This document shows positions 18,261 to 24,534 of a stretch of 32,073 nt of DNA, piece by piece. Position 1 is the stretch's first letter. Every line of letters begins with the position of its first letter. The DNA is taken from assembly GCF_000696185.1 (NCBI RefSeq), contig NZ_KK853999.1, forward strand, positions 1 to 32,073, written 5' to 3'. The notes below the pieces were generated by a model. That model was not told the origin of the DNA. It saw only the letters and a list, made by a program, of their open reading frames with translations, and did no database searches. Source of the DNA: Kitasatospora cheerisanensis KCTC 2395 (GTDB lineage Bacteria > Actinomycetota > Actinomycetes > Streptomycetales > Streptomycetaceae). The position numbers and the translations under genes are program-made.

Positions 18261-18671
18261 GGGGACGTCTCCTTGGTCGGGCTGAAGGCTGGTTGGCTGA
18301 CAACCGACTAACGATCCCTTCCCGTCCGGGTCGCGGCCTGGCCGTCCCGCCCGGTGGCTCGGGGCCGGGCGGGTCTGCTTCCGCCTGATGCCCTGTCTGG
18401 CGCCCCGTCTGCCGGGCCGCTTGACATCGCCACCCGACCCGGGAGCGCCGCGCCGGGCGCCGGCCCCTGAACGAACCCACCGGCGTGCCCCGTTCCCGCC
18501 GTCGTGGGGTTCTGCCGCCGGCCGGTCCGCGGTGCGGCTGTCAGGCCCTCCCGCTGCGCCCCGGTCGCCGGCCGGGGCCGTCCTGGTGTCCGTCGCGCGA
18601 GCCGGCACCGGGTGGGGTGGCGTTCGGGCGTTCTGCTGCGTCGGGCCGGGGCGTGTTGGGACGCTGCGGTG
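18261..18671. other. divergent intergenic region
   Basis: Spacer between the minus-strand DUF3828-like gene and the plus-strand gene at 18672. It contains a small inverted repeat GGTTG-GCTGA-CAACC (18291-18305) upstream of the AAGGAG site, and an isolated consensus -35 (TTGACA, 18421-18426) with no matching -10 at 16-19 nt. No gene is seen. Confidence 0.4.
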
Positions 18672-19247
18672 GTGAAGAGTGTGCGTGGGGTGGGCCCGGA
18701 TCGTGTCTGTGTGCTTCCTGGCCGTCCGGACTGGATTCGGGACGTCGCCTGCCTCGGTGACGAGGTGTTGGGGATGCTTGCCGCGGCTGCCGCGGCTGCG
18801 GCGGCGAACGCGTACCGGGACGACGGCCGCTTTCTGCTGACCGCCGATGCCTGCCGGGCCGCGGGCCTGCTCGTCGAGACTCCGGCCGGGGCCGTTCCCG
18901 AGGACGGCGGCGCCGGCCAGGTGGTGCTGTACACGGTGCCGGTCTGGAAGCTGGAGGCGTTGTGGGACGTGCTGCTGGTGCTGCGCCGCGCGGTGGCGGG
19001 CGACCCGGACACGGACGTGGTGCGCGGGCTTCTGGAGCTGCTGTGCGCCGACGTGGTCGCTGCGGCCCGGACGGTGGGGCGGGTGGTCGCGGATCTGGAG
19101 AAGGTGGCGGCGGTCCTGGTGCTGGAGCTGCCGGAGGTCAAGGCGGTGGCCACGGCCGTGGTCCTGGGCGAAGAGCGGGGAGATGCCGCCGTCGACGCCT
19201 ACCGCCGGATCACGGCCGCCTGGACGGACGCCGGAGTCCGGCACTGA
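18672..19247 (+). CDS. hypothetical alpha-helical protein
   Basis: 191 residues from GTG 18672; GTGs at 18681 and 18690 are alternatives, since no start has a clear ribosome site. The protein is almost entirely helical and Ala/Val/Leu-rich: GDEVLGMLAAAAAAAAANAY, then a short turn region (DDGRFLLTADACRAAGLLVE), YTVPVWKLEALWDVLLVLRRA, and a long heptad-like stretch VVAAARTVGRVVADLEKVAA and VLVLELPEVKAVATAVV. No signal peptide or clear membrane helix, and no recognised family. The stop (19247) is followed 13 bases later by the first copy of a 56-nt repeat. Confidence 0.6.
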   Translation: MKSVRGVGPDRVCVLPGRPDWIRDVACLGDEVLGMLAAAAAAAAANAYRDDGRFLLTADACRAAGLLVETPAGAVPEDGGAGQVVLYTVPVWKLEALWDVLLVLRRAVAGDPDTDVVRGLLELLCADVVAAARTVGRVVADLEKVAAVLVLELPEVKAVATAVVLGEERGDAAVDAYRRITAAWTDAGVRH

Positions 19248-19260
19248 CCTGGCCCCGCTG

Positions 19261-19316
19261 CCCGGACGTGCAGGGCTCGCGCGTCGAGCAGCTCGCCATC
19301 GCCTGCTGGGACCGCA
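19261..19316 (+). repeat. 56-nt direct repeat, copy A
   Basis: Pairs with 19771-19826. Both begin CCCGGAC(G/A)TGCAGG, share GCGTCGAGCAGCTCGCCATC exactly, and end TGGGACCGCA. In one frame they read VEQLAIACWDR and VEQLAIVYWDR, suggesting remnants of one coding segment. Each copy begins shortly after the stop codon of an unrelated gene (19247 and 19746). Confidence 0.7.
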
Positions 19317-19398
19317 GGAGGACGGGCCGGTCCCCTGGGCCCGGGCGGGTCGTCTGAGGCCCCGTCCGGGGCCGTGTGGGGGCCGTAGGATGCCGGCC

Positions 19399-19746
19399 AT
19401 GGCGATGAGCGATGATGTCCCTGACGGTCCGTCAGTTCCCGTGCACGGAATCGGCCCGCGGCCGCCGGTGCCGACCTGCGACTTCTGCTCGCGCCCGGGG
19501 GCGATCGTCTTCTTCGCCACCGCCGAGTTCTTCATCGACCTCCCCACCTACACCTGGGCGTCGGGCGACCGGTTCTACGCCTGCCCGACGTGCCGGGCGC
19601 TGGTCGACGCCGGCGACTGGCCGGGCCTGATCGCCTACGCCGGCCTCGGCGCGCGCGGCGCCAAAGTGGTGGAGGGCTTCCGCGACCACCACACCCCGGG
19701 CGCGGTCACGTTCGAGCCCGGCACCCACCCCGAGCACAGCCGCTGA
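19399..19746 (+). CDS. small protein with two CxxC motifs (zinc-ribbon-like)
   Basis: 115 residues from ATG 19399, chosen because TAGGA lies 8 nt upstream; an ATG at 19390 overlaps that site. After a Pro-rich N-terminus there are two Cys pairs, Cys27/Cys30 (TCDFCSRPG) and Cys62/Cys65 (YACPTCRAL), spaced as in a zinc ribbon, with TAEFFIDLPTYTWASGDRF between them. The C-terminal 50 residues hold a helix (DWPGLIAYAGL) and a His-rich loop (FRDHHTPG). No DNA-binding or enzyme family is recognised; a metal-binding structural or regulatory role is inferred. It lies between the two copies of the 56-nt repeat. Confidence 0.65.
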   Translation: MAMSDDVPDGPSVPVHGIGPRPPVPTCDFCSRPGAIVFFATAEFFIDLPTYTWASGDRFYACPTCRALVDAGDWPGLIAYAGLGARGAKVVEGFRDHHTPGAVTFEPGTHPEHSR

Positions 19747-19770
19747 CCCCGGGCCCCTCGCACCTCGTTG

Positions 19771-19826
19771 CCCGGACATGCAGGACCGGTGCGTCGAGCA
19801 GCTCGCCATCGTCTACTGGGACCGCA
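19771..19826 (+). repeat. 56-nt direct repeat, copy B
   Basis: Second copy of the unit at 19261-19316, beginning 24 bases after the zinc-ribbon-like gene's stop and running directly into the intact copy of the short ORF family. It suggests the pair was once one module: VEQLAI segment plus SEDHAAVLLDDRG segment. Confidence 0.7.
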
Positions 19827-19842
19827 CGATGAGGCCGGCCTC

Positions 19843-20043
19843 GTGCCTATCGTGTCCGTGCCGAGTGAGGACCATGCCGCGGTGCTGCTGGACGATCGGG
19901 GCAGGGTGTGGGCCGAGTGCCCTACCGGTGGCGGGAGTGACGACCTGGTCCTGCCGCTGGTGTTCGCCCGCGAGGAGGCGGTCTCCGTGCGGGGCCTGGC
20001 CGAGCAGGGTGTGCGGCTCACCCACGTCGGATGGGTTCGCTGA
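19843..20043 (+). CDS. short hypothetical ORF, intact copy of the frameshifted ORF at 16949-17213
   Basis: 66 residues from GTG 19843; GTG 19852 and 19858 are alternatives and the open frame extends upstream to about 19768, so the start is uncertain. Sequence features: SEDHAAVLLDDRGRVWAE (beta hairpin-like), CPTGGGSDDLVLPLVF, AREEAVSVRGLAEQGVRL and THVGW. By eye it is about 85-90% identical in DNA to the copy at 17007-17213, with many third-position changes, which supports past selection as a protein. Unknown function. It is immediately followed by a very strong hairpin. Confidence 0.5.
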   Translation: MPIVSVPSEDHAAVLLDDRGRVWAECPTGGGSDDLVLPLVFAREEAVSVRGLAEQGVRLTHVGWVR

Positions 20044-20044
20044 C

Positions 20045-20096
20045 GGGCAGCCAGGAGCCCTGCACGCCTTCGAGCTTGCAGGGCTCCTGGCTGCCC
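20045..20096. terminator. 20-bp perfect-stem hairpin between convergent genes
   Basis: Left arm 20045-20064 and right arm 20077-20096 are exact reverse complements over 20 bp, with a 12-nt loop. It starts 1 base after the plus-strand stop (20043) and lies 53 bases past the end of the minus-strand methyltransferase gene, so it can terminate from both sides. Confidence 0.85.
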
Positions 20097-20148
20097 GGCC
20101 TGCTGGTGCCGGGCGGGCCACCGGTTCGGGGCCGGCCCACCACCGGGG

Positions 20149-21342
20149 TCAGCGTGCGGTCGGGTTCCACGGGTGGTCGGGGTTGTCGAGCCACAGGGTG
20201 CGGGTGCCGGCGGTGGTGACGGTGAGCCCGAACCTGTCGTAGCCGGGCCGGCCGGCTTTGTCCCAGGCCTGCCAGGCGGTGTGGATCTCTTCCCACAGCC
20301 GGCGGGGTCCGGTCTGCCGCACGTCGAACTCGGCCTGGCCGGGCACGGAGTCGACCGTCGCCCAGGAGGTCACCGCGGTGTCGAAGAACCACCACGTCAC
20401 CGTGTCCCGGTACGGGGCGCGCCGGTAGTAGAGGTCCGGCAGGGCGGCGCCGATGGCGAACTGGGCGAGCCAGGAGTCCCCGATGTCCTCCGGGTCGAGG
20501 CCGGTGAGCGACGGCGTGGCGTCGCCGGGCCATTCGCCGGGCAGGTAGGCGTCGACGGGCGGTGCCTGGTAGCGCTGCTGGCGCATCCGCATGAAGTCGG
20601 CGGCCCCGGTGAAGCGCCCGCTCGCGGAGCGTCCGTCGTCGGCGACGCGGAGGCGGGCGGTGGCGCCGCCGCCGAACAGCGTGGCGGTGGGGGCCACGAT
20701 GACACCGCCCGGCACGGTCTGTTCGAGCCAGGCGACGGGGACGTCGGTCAGCAGGCTCGAGCAGGTGGCGATCAGCCGGTCGGCCCGCCCGTCCACCCCG
20801 TCCACCCCGTCTGCCCCGACCGCCGCGTCGGCGCCGTCCCCGAGCAGCACCTCCACCCCGCCCAGGCCCGCCGCCGCCAGGTTCCCGCGCGCGCAGCGGG
20901 CGACGGCCTCGTCGATCTCGACGCTCACCACCTGCTCCGCGCCCAGGCGGTGCGCCAGGAGCGCGGCGTTGAAGCCGGGCCCGGTGCCGACCTCCCGCAC
21001 CCGGTGCCCGTCCTCGACGTCGAGGTCGCCGAGCATCCGCGCCACCATCGTCGGCATGCTCAGGCTCGACGTGAAGTCCCGCTGCCCGCCGCCCTCGTCG
21101 CCGTCGTCCCACTGCGTGATCGCCGCCGTGTCCCGGTACGCGCCGGCCAGCCACTCCTCCGGATCCGTGCCCTGGTCGCGCCGCACCGCCGCGCCGTCGA
21201 CGAACTCCCAGTACACGGGCGGCAGGAACAGATGCCGGGCCACGGCCTCGAACGACCCGCGCCACCCCGCGTCCAGCACACCCGCCTCGGCGAGCCGATC
21301 GGCCAGCGCCACCCGCGCGCCTGCCGCCAGGTCGCCGCTCAC
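20149..21342 (-). CDS. PIMT-like protein O-methyltransferase with C-terminal extension (RiPP/aspartimide type)
   Basis: 397 residues from GTG 21342, whose GTGA overlaps the stop of the upstream peptide gene. The N-terminal half is a protein-L-isoaspartate methyltransferase fold: SSLSMPTMVARML (92-104, substrate loop region of PIMT), SAM-binding motif I EVGTGPGFN (117-125), VVSVEID, and a later GGVIVAP strand. Residues after about 225 form an extra domain absent from housekeeping PIMT (about 210-230 residues), with TPSLTGLDPEDIG, RRAPYRDTVTWWFFDTAVTSW, and a C-terminus ending LDNPDHPWNP. Such extended PIMT homologues occur in lanthipeptide (FxLD, LanS_A), graspetide, lasso and imiditide loci, where they methylate a peptide Asp, often leading to aspartimide. 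Here the only coupled partner is the 44-residue peptide. Confidence 0.85.
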   Translation of the reverse strand: MSGDLAAGARVALADRLAEAGVLDAGWRGSFEAVARHLFLPPVYWEFVDGAAVRRDQGTDPEEWLAGAYRDTAAITQWDDGDEGGGQRDFTSSLSMPTMVARMLGDLDVEDGHRVREVGTGPGFNAALLAHRLGAEQVVSVEIDEAVARCARGNLAAAGLGGVEVLLGDGADAAVGADGVDGVDGRADRLIATCSSLLTDVPVAWLEQTVPGGVIVAPTATLFGGGATARLRVADDGRSASGRFTGAADFMRMRQQRYQAPPVDAYLPGEWPGDATPSLTGLDPEDIGDSWLAQFAIGAALPDLYYRRAPYRDTVTWWFFDTAVTSWATVDSVPGQAEFDVRQTGPRRLWEEIHTAWQAWDKAGRPGYDRFGLTVTTAGTRTLWLDNPDHPWNPTAR

Positions 21343-21473
21343 TTCTTGTGCTTCGGGTCCGGAGCCGGCCCCTGACCGTCCGGGCTCGGCTTCGGCCCGA
21401 TCGCCGGACCACCCGGCTTCGCGTGCGCCCCGCCCCCGCCGTCCTGCTCCCCGCCCTTGTTCTCGTCACCCAT
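21339..21473 (-). CDS. 44-residue charged Gly/Pro-rich peptide, candidate methyltransferase substrate (RiPP precursor)
   Basis: ATG 21473 has a good ribosome site (GAGAGGGG, 7-8 nt upstream). The N-terminus is acidic (MGDENKGGEQD), followed by a Gly run, a Pro/Lys-rich centre (AKPGGPAIGPKPSP), then PDGQGPAPDP and a basic end KHKK. No hydrophobic leader or core, no Cys, and only one Ser. Asp32-Gly33 is the sequence most prone to succinimide/aspartimide formation, and Asp11-Gly12 is a second such pair. The stop overlaps the methyltransferase start, so the two should be made together. Imiditide loci are known to consist of just a precursor peptide and a PIMT homologue; this fits in layout, not yet in proven sequence identity. 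It could instead be an unrelated small disordered protein. Confidence 0.7.
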   Translation of the reverse strand: MGDENKGGEQDGGGGAHAKPGGPAIGPKPSPDGQGPAPDPKHKK

Positions 21474-21504
21474 CGTCGATCCCCTCTCACGCAACGAAAC
21501 CAGC

Positions 21505-21534
21505 ATCGTGGCGTGCGCGCCCCACGGGCCGCAA
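21505..21534 (-). promoter_or_regulatory. possible promoter of the peptide-methyltransferase operon
   Basis: On the minus strand TTGCGG (21534-21529) and CACGAT (21510-21505) are separated by 18 nt and would start transcription about 25-30 bases before the peptide ATG. Match to the actinomycete housekeeping consensus is only moderate. Confidence 0.3.
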
Positions 21535-21601
21535 GAGCGTGTCGTCGGACTCCCGGCCTGAGCGCCGCGTCGCGGCCGCGAGACGCTCACCGGAGCGGAC
21601 C

Positions 21602-21925
21602 TCATTGGTCGCCGTACTCCACGACCTTCCACCCGTCCGGGAGCTTTCGGACCTCGAAGCCCGGCGCGAGTACCTGGTGCACGTACGAGCGGTCCGCCCA
21701 GTTGGTGAGGGTGTCGTGGACGGTGCTGATGATCGGCTCGTCCGTGTTGTCGAAGAGCACCACCGGCTCCAGCGACGAGAACATGATCGAGCCGGAGTCC
21801 TTCTTGATCGGTAGCCACCCGATCACCGGCACCACCATGATCAGGCTGTCCTCCGGGCAACCGATCGCCACCCGCCAGCCGTTCGGCGCCGCCACAAAGC
21901 CCGCCAGCCCACTCGTATCAGTCAT
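21602..21925 (-). CDS. hypothetical protein
   Basis: 107 residues from ATG 21925 with AGGG about 7 nt upstream. Soluble, beta-rich: LAGFVAAPNGWRVAIGCPED, SLIMVVPVIGWLPI, SIMFSSLEPVVLFDN, then a helix STVHDTLTNWADRSY and HQVLAPGFEVRKLPDGWKVVE near the C-terminus. No signal peptide and no recognised family. It lies upstream of the peptide-methyltransferase pair on the same strand with a 128-base gap that holds a possible promoter, so a shared operon is possible but not required. Lower third-position GC than its neighbours (ATCATC, AAGAAG, TCGTCG codons) but still high. Confidence 0.7.
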   Translation of the reverse strand: MTDTSGLAGFVAAPNGWRVAIGCPEDSLIMVVPVIGWLPIKKDSGSIMFSSLEPVVLFDNTDEPIISTVHDTLTNWADRSYVHQVLAPGFEVRKLPDGWKVVEYGDQ

Positions 21926-22388
21926 GGCCCCACCCTGGCCCTGCCTCGACCTCCCGTCCCGGACTTCGCCGATTCTCCTGCCCGGCCGTTGCGGCCGATC
22001 GCCGAGTCCGGACGGCCACCCCGGGGGGCGTATGTGTGATTCACGCCACGCCCTGTTACGGAGTGTGCTCGAATGGGTGCTCCATTGACCTCTCTACCTG
22101 TCACTCTCTGGCAGCCACAGTGCACGATGTCGCTTTGAGTAGTTGAGCGACTTCTGATCGTGAGATTTATCCGGTCGGCATGCGTGAACGGCAGGCCTCG
22201 TTTGGTTGTGTGGTCGTGGGCCACAACGTGACCCCGGCGTGCAGGACCTGACGCCGCGTCGACCGAAAGAGTCCGATGAAAACCCTCCGTGACACGGTGC
22301 CGCAGGTGCGTGCGGCCCGTACCCGATCCCGCCGGCCGGGCGCTCGTTCCGTGCCGGCCGCGGTGTCCTGCAGCGCGCGGGCGGCCTG
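21926..22388. other. divergent intergenic region upstream of the sigma-like gene
   Basis: About 460 bases, A/T-richer than the surroundings at 22040-22200. No convincing gene. It holds the inverted repeat at 22129-22151 and an imperfect one near 22204-22227 (GTTGTG(T)GG / CCACAAC). Confidence 0.45.
22129..22151 (+). promoter_or_regulatory. inverted repeat with overlapping weak promoter
   Basis: GTCGCT (22129-22134) and AGCGAC (22146-22151) are exact inverted repeats spaced by 11 nt, about one helical turn. A weak -35/-10 pair overlaps the right arm (TTGAGC 22143-22148, 17 nt, TTTATC 22166-22171). Possible operator-promoter for the sigma-like gene. Confidence 0.35.
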
Positions 22389-22987
22389 GTGAACGACGAC
22401 ACCTTCGCCACCGGCAACGGCCCGGCCGTGCACGACCCCGTCGACCTGCCGCTCGACTTCGAGGCCTTCTTCCTGGCCAACCAGAAGGACTACCGGCAGT
22501 TCGTGAGATGCTCGGCGACCGCAGCGCCGCCGACGAGGTCGCCCTCGAGGTCTTCACCCACCTCTGCTGCCACTGGGCCGAAGCCCTGGAGGCCCCCGAC
22601 TTCGAAGCCCACACCCGCACCGTCCTGGTCGGCGCCGTCACCTACCGCGTCCACCGCCTGCGCCGTGAACACGACCTCGCCGCGCGGCTGCACGCAGCCC
22701 GCCGGCTCCTGCGGCAGATCCGGGAGACCCTCGTCAACGCCGACGGCGGCGTCGGCCTGTTCGCCGCGATCGCCGACCTCCCCGACCGCCAGCAGGAGGT
22801 TGTGATCCTGCGCTACTCCATGGGCTACACCTCCGCGTTCACCGCCCTGATCCTCAACCTCGCCTCCCGCACGGTCGACTACCACTGCCGCCACGCGGTC
22901 GCCTCCCTCGACCAGACGCTGACCGGCCTTCACGTCCTGCGCCGCACCACCGTCATCCCTCGGCCCCGCCGGGAAGGAGTCCGATGA
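22389..22987 (+). pseudogene. sigma-70-family (ECF-like) RNA polymerase sigma factor, apparent 1-nt frameshift
   Basis: From GTG 22389 the first frame reads a sigma region 2-like start, LPLDFEAFFLANQKDYRQFV, then becomes nonsense. The frame one base earlier continues EMLGDRSAADEVALEVFTHL, a hydrophilic linker, then AAIADLPDRQQEVVILRYSM and ASRTVDYHCRHAVASLDQ, a region 4-like helix-turn-helix. The junction is at 22503-22507: GTGAG in place of GTGGAG would give one open frame of about 200 residues. The region 4 helix is less typical than in standard ECF factors (YTSAFTALILNLASRTVDYH). The stop overlaps the next start as ATGA. Either a sequencing error or a recent inactivation; a programmed shift is unlikely because no slippery site is seen. 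Confidence 0.7.
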
Positions 22988-23730
22988 ACCCCGACGACAT
23001 CCTCGAGTCCCTGCTCGCCCGGCCCGAGGCCGAGGACGACGACTTCGACGTCCCCGGCGCCCTGCGCCGGATCTCCGCCGACGTCGCCCGCATCCGGCGC
23101 CGCCAGCAGCCCCCGCCCACCTGGTGGGCCGAGCAGGCCCACGCCCGCGAGTGCCTGGACGCCGTCGTGCGCACCGAGATCGCCGCCCGCGCCAGGACGA
23201 TCGGCGGCCTGGCGAACCTCGCCGAACTCGCCGACCGCGCCACCGCGGCCCACCCCCGCCACGCCGGCGGGACCGAGGAGATCGCCCAGGAGATCATCGC
23301 CTTCCGACTCTTCGGCTGCCTGCTTCACCACACCGGACAACACCCCGTCAGCGCGGAATTCTGGTGGAAGATCGGAGCCGGCGCCGGAGACCGGACCTCC
23401 GCCTGGTGCCTGTACCTGCACCACCTCGGCCACGGCGAGATCGAAGAAGCCCGGCTCTGGTTCGACCAGGCCGTCCACGTCGACGAAGCCGACGAGCCGC
23501 TCCAGCCCGGCGTTCCCGCGCCCGCCGTTCCCGACATGGAGGACTACTTCCGCACCGCGCCGATCGTCGGCGACGTCCGCGCCTCCGCCCCGGCCGCAGC
23601 ACCCCCCGGCAGGCTCCTCGCCGAGGTCCAGCGCCTTGTGACCACCACGAGCGACGACACCTACGGCATCGTCACCTGCCCCGACCGCCGCCTCGCCGAC
23701 CGCATCGAGGAGTACGCGAGCCTGAACTGA
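22984..23730 (+). CDS. helical repeat (TPR/Sel1-like) hypothetical protein coupled to the sigma-like gene
   Basis: 248 residues. ATG 22984 overlaps the sigma-like stop as ATGA and has AAGGAG 4-5 nt upstream. N-terminus acidic (ESLLARPEAEDDDFD); then helices VPGALRRISADVARIRRR and AHARECLDAVVRTEIAARAR; a helical-repeat-like section AFRLFGCLLHHTGQHPVSAE, FWWKIGAGAGDRTSAWCLYL and HHLGHGEIEEARLWFDQA that matches the A/G/W-L-Y spacing of TPR/Sel1 repeats. The last part has LLAEVQRLVTTTSDDTYGIV. Cytoplasmic, no membrane helix. Tight coupling suggests it modulates the sigma-like protein, possibly as an anti-sigma or sensor partner; this is inference. Confidence 0.75.
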   Translation: MNPDDILESLLARPEAEDDDFDVPGALRRISADVARIRRRQQPPPTWWAEQAHARECLDAVVRTEIAARARTIGGLANLAELADRATAAHPRHAGGTEEIAQEIIAFRLFGCLLHHTGQHPVSAEFWWKIGAGAGDRTSAWCLYLHHLGHGEIEEARLWFDQAVHVDEADEPLQPGVPAPAVPDMEDYFRTAPIVGDVRASAPAAAPPGRLLAEVQRLVTTTSDDTYGIVTCPDRRLADRIEEYASLN

Positions 23731-23868
23731 CCCGCCGACCGCAACTGCGCGTATTCGGATATATGACGGCCGGAGGATCAACTTCCTTCGCTGTCAGCCG
23801 GTTTGCCGTAGCAGCGCTTCCCCGGATCGCCAAAACTCCCGGCGGCCGGGATGGGCGGGCATGAAGAA

Positions 23869-23893
23869 GGGCGCCGGGATGGACCCGGCGCCC
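23869..23893. terminator. 10-bp perfect hairpin downstream of the sigma-like operon
   Basis: GGGCGCCGGG / CCCGGCGCCC with a 5-nt loop (ATGGA), 138 bases past the stop at 23730. Perfect GC-rich stem, followed within 8 bases by an A/T-rich run (TGTCTTCTTAA). Likely terminator. Confidence 0.7.
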
Positions 23894-23952
23894 TGCAATG
23901 TCTTCTTAATCATCGGGCCGGCTGCGGCAACAGCTGGTGGCCCATCCCTTGT

Positions 23953-23967
23953 GCTAACCAACCGACA
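23953..23967 (+). repeat. 15-bp exact direct repeat, copy 1
   Basis: GCTAACCAACCGACA, identical to 24261-24275. The two copies bracket the A/T-richer structured segment. Confidence 0.8.
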
Positions 23968-24046
23968 GCCAGGGAAAGCCGTCGTGAGCCAGCATCACAA
24001 CCGGGTGCTGCAGCTACAACCGACTGCGGGACAAGAGGGCGTTCTT

Positions 24047-24255
24047 TGAAACAATCTGACGCGATGGGATCTCTATGACCTGCTGAAACGATGGTCCATC
24101 GCCTGCCTTGTGTCCGACGAAACTGTCTAAGAAATACGGACACTCTGAAACAATGGGCGGGGACTCCCAGGGTACGGACTTGCTTTTGAAGTCCCCTACA
24201 GGCGAAGATCTGTGATGCCCCGTCAGTTCCGTGGACGGCAAGCCACAAGGGGCGC
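24047..24255 (+). ncRNA. candidate structured RNA or leader (unassigned)
   Basis: A gene-free, A/T-richer stretch with several local hairpins in a row: CGATGG-T-CCATCG (24089-24101); GTGTCCG / CGGACAC (24110-24116 with 24137-24143); GGACTT / AAGTCC (24175-24193); and GCCCC / GGGGC (24217-24253), with CCGTC / GACGG inside. The AAGTCCCC arm can pair either with GGACTT next to it or with GGGGACT (24159-24165), an either-or arrangement seen in attenuators. TGAAAC(A/G)AT occurs three times (24047, 24084, 24146). It ends about 35 bases before the ribosome site of the gene at 24302. No known RNA family is recognised; low confidence. Confidence 0.3.
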
Positions 24256-24260
24256 ACCCA

Positions 24261-24275
24261 GCTAACCAACCGACA
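24261..24275 (+). repeat. 15-bp exact direct repeat, copy 2
   Basis: Second copy of GCTAACCAACCGACA, 308 bases from the first, ending 13 bases before the GAGGAGG ribosome site of the next gene. Confidence 0.8.
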
Positions 24276-24301
24276 TCAGAAGAAAGTTGAGGAGGGCTTC
24301 T

Positions 24302-24532
24302 ATGCCCATGTCCCTGCCCCCCCGGCCGCTGAGCGGCGGCCTGCCGGTGGGCGTCATCGCCGTCGTGATCCTGATCGTGGTGATCGCCGGCACGGCTGTC
24401 GTCCAGCCCGCCGTGGTGGCCAACCCGATCGTGGCCGCCGCGGCCACCGCTGTCGTGACCACCGCGGTCGCCTGGTTCATCAAGCGGGCCCTGCGCAGCA
24501 CCGTGCGCCTGCGCTGGAACCTGAGCCGGTAG
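24302..24532 (+). CDS. small membrane protein with two transmembrane helices
   Basis: 76 residues. ATG 24302 is fixed by a strong ribosome site GAGGAGG 6 nt upstream; ATG 24308 is possible. A short Pro-rich N-terminus (MPMSLPPRPLSGG) leads into two hydrophobic helices, about residues 15-35 (PVGVIAVVILIVVIAGTAVV) and 42-62 (ANPIVAAAATAVVTTAVAW), followed by a basic tail (IKRALRSTVRLRWNLSR). Positive-inside reasoning puts the tail in the cytoplasm. The stop is 2 bases before the GTG of the HTH gene, so the two are co-transcribed. Function unknown; the size and tail fit a holin-like, leader or regulatory membrane peptide. Confidence 0.75.
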   Translation: MPMSLPPRPLSGGLPVGVIAVVILIVVIAGTAVVQPAVVANPIVAAAATAVVTTAVAWFIKRALRSTVRLRWNLSR

Positions 24533-24534
24533 TC

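Noticed and set aside
18421..18426. Consensus -35 TTGACA
   Set aside because: No -10-like hexamer at 16-19 nt spacing, so not called as a promoter.
20173..21814. Plus-strand open frames opposite the methyltransferase
   Set aside because: Antisense shadows; the minus frame carries PIMT motifs and coupled starts.
23764..23864. 33-residue ORF after the sigma-like operon
   Set aside because: No ribosome site and no codon bias; it runs up to the terminator hairpin.
23861..24049. 62-residue ORF across the hairpin at 23869-23893
   Set aside because: Its start codon lies beside a perfect GC-rich terminator stem, and the product shows no family features.
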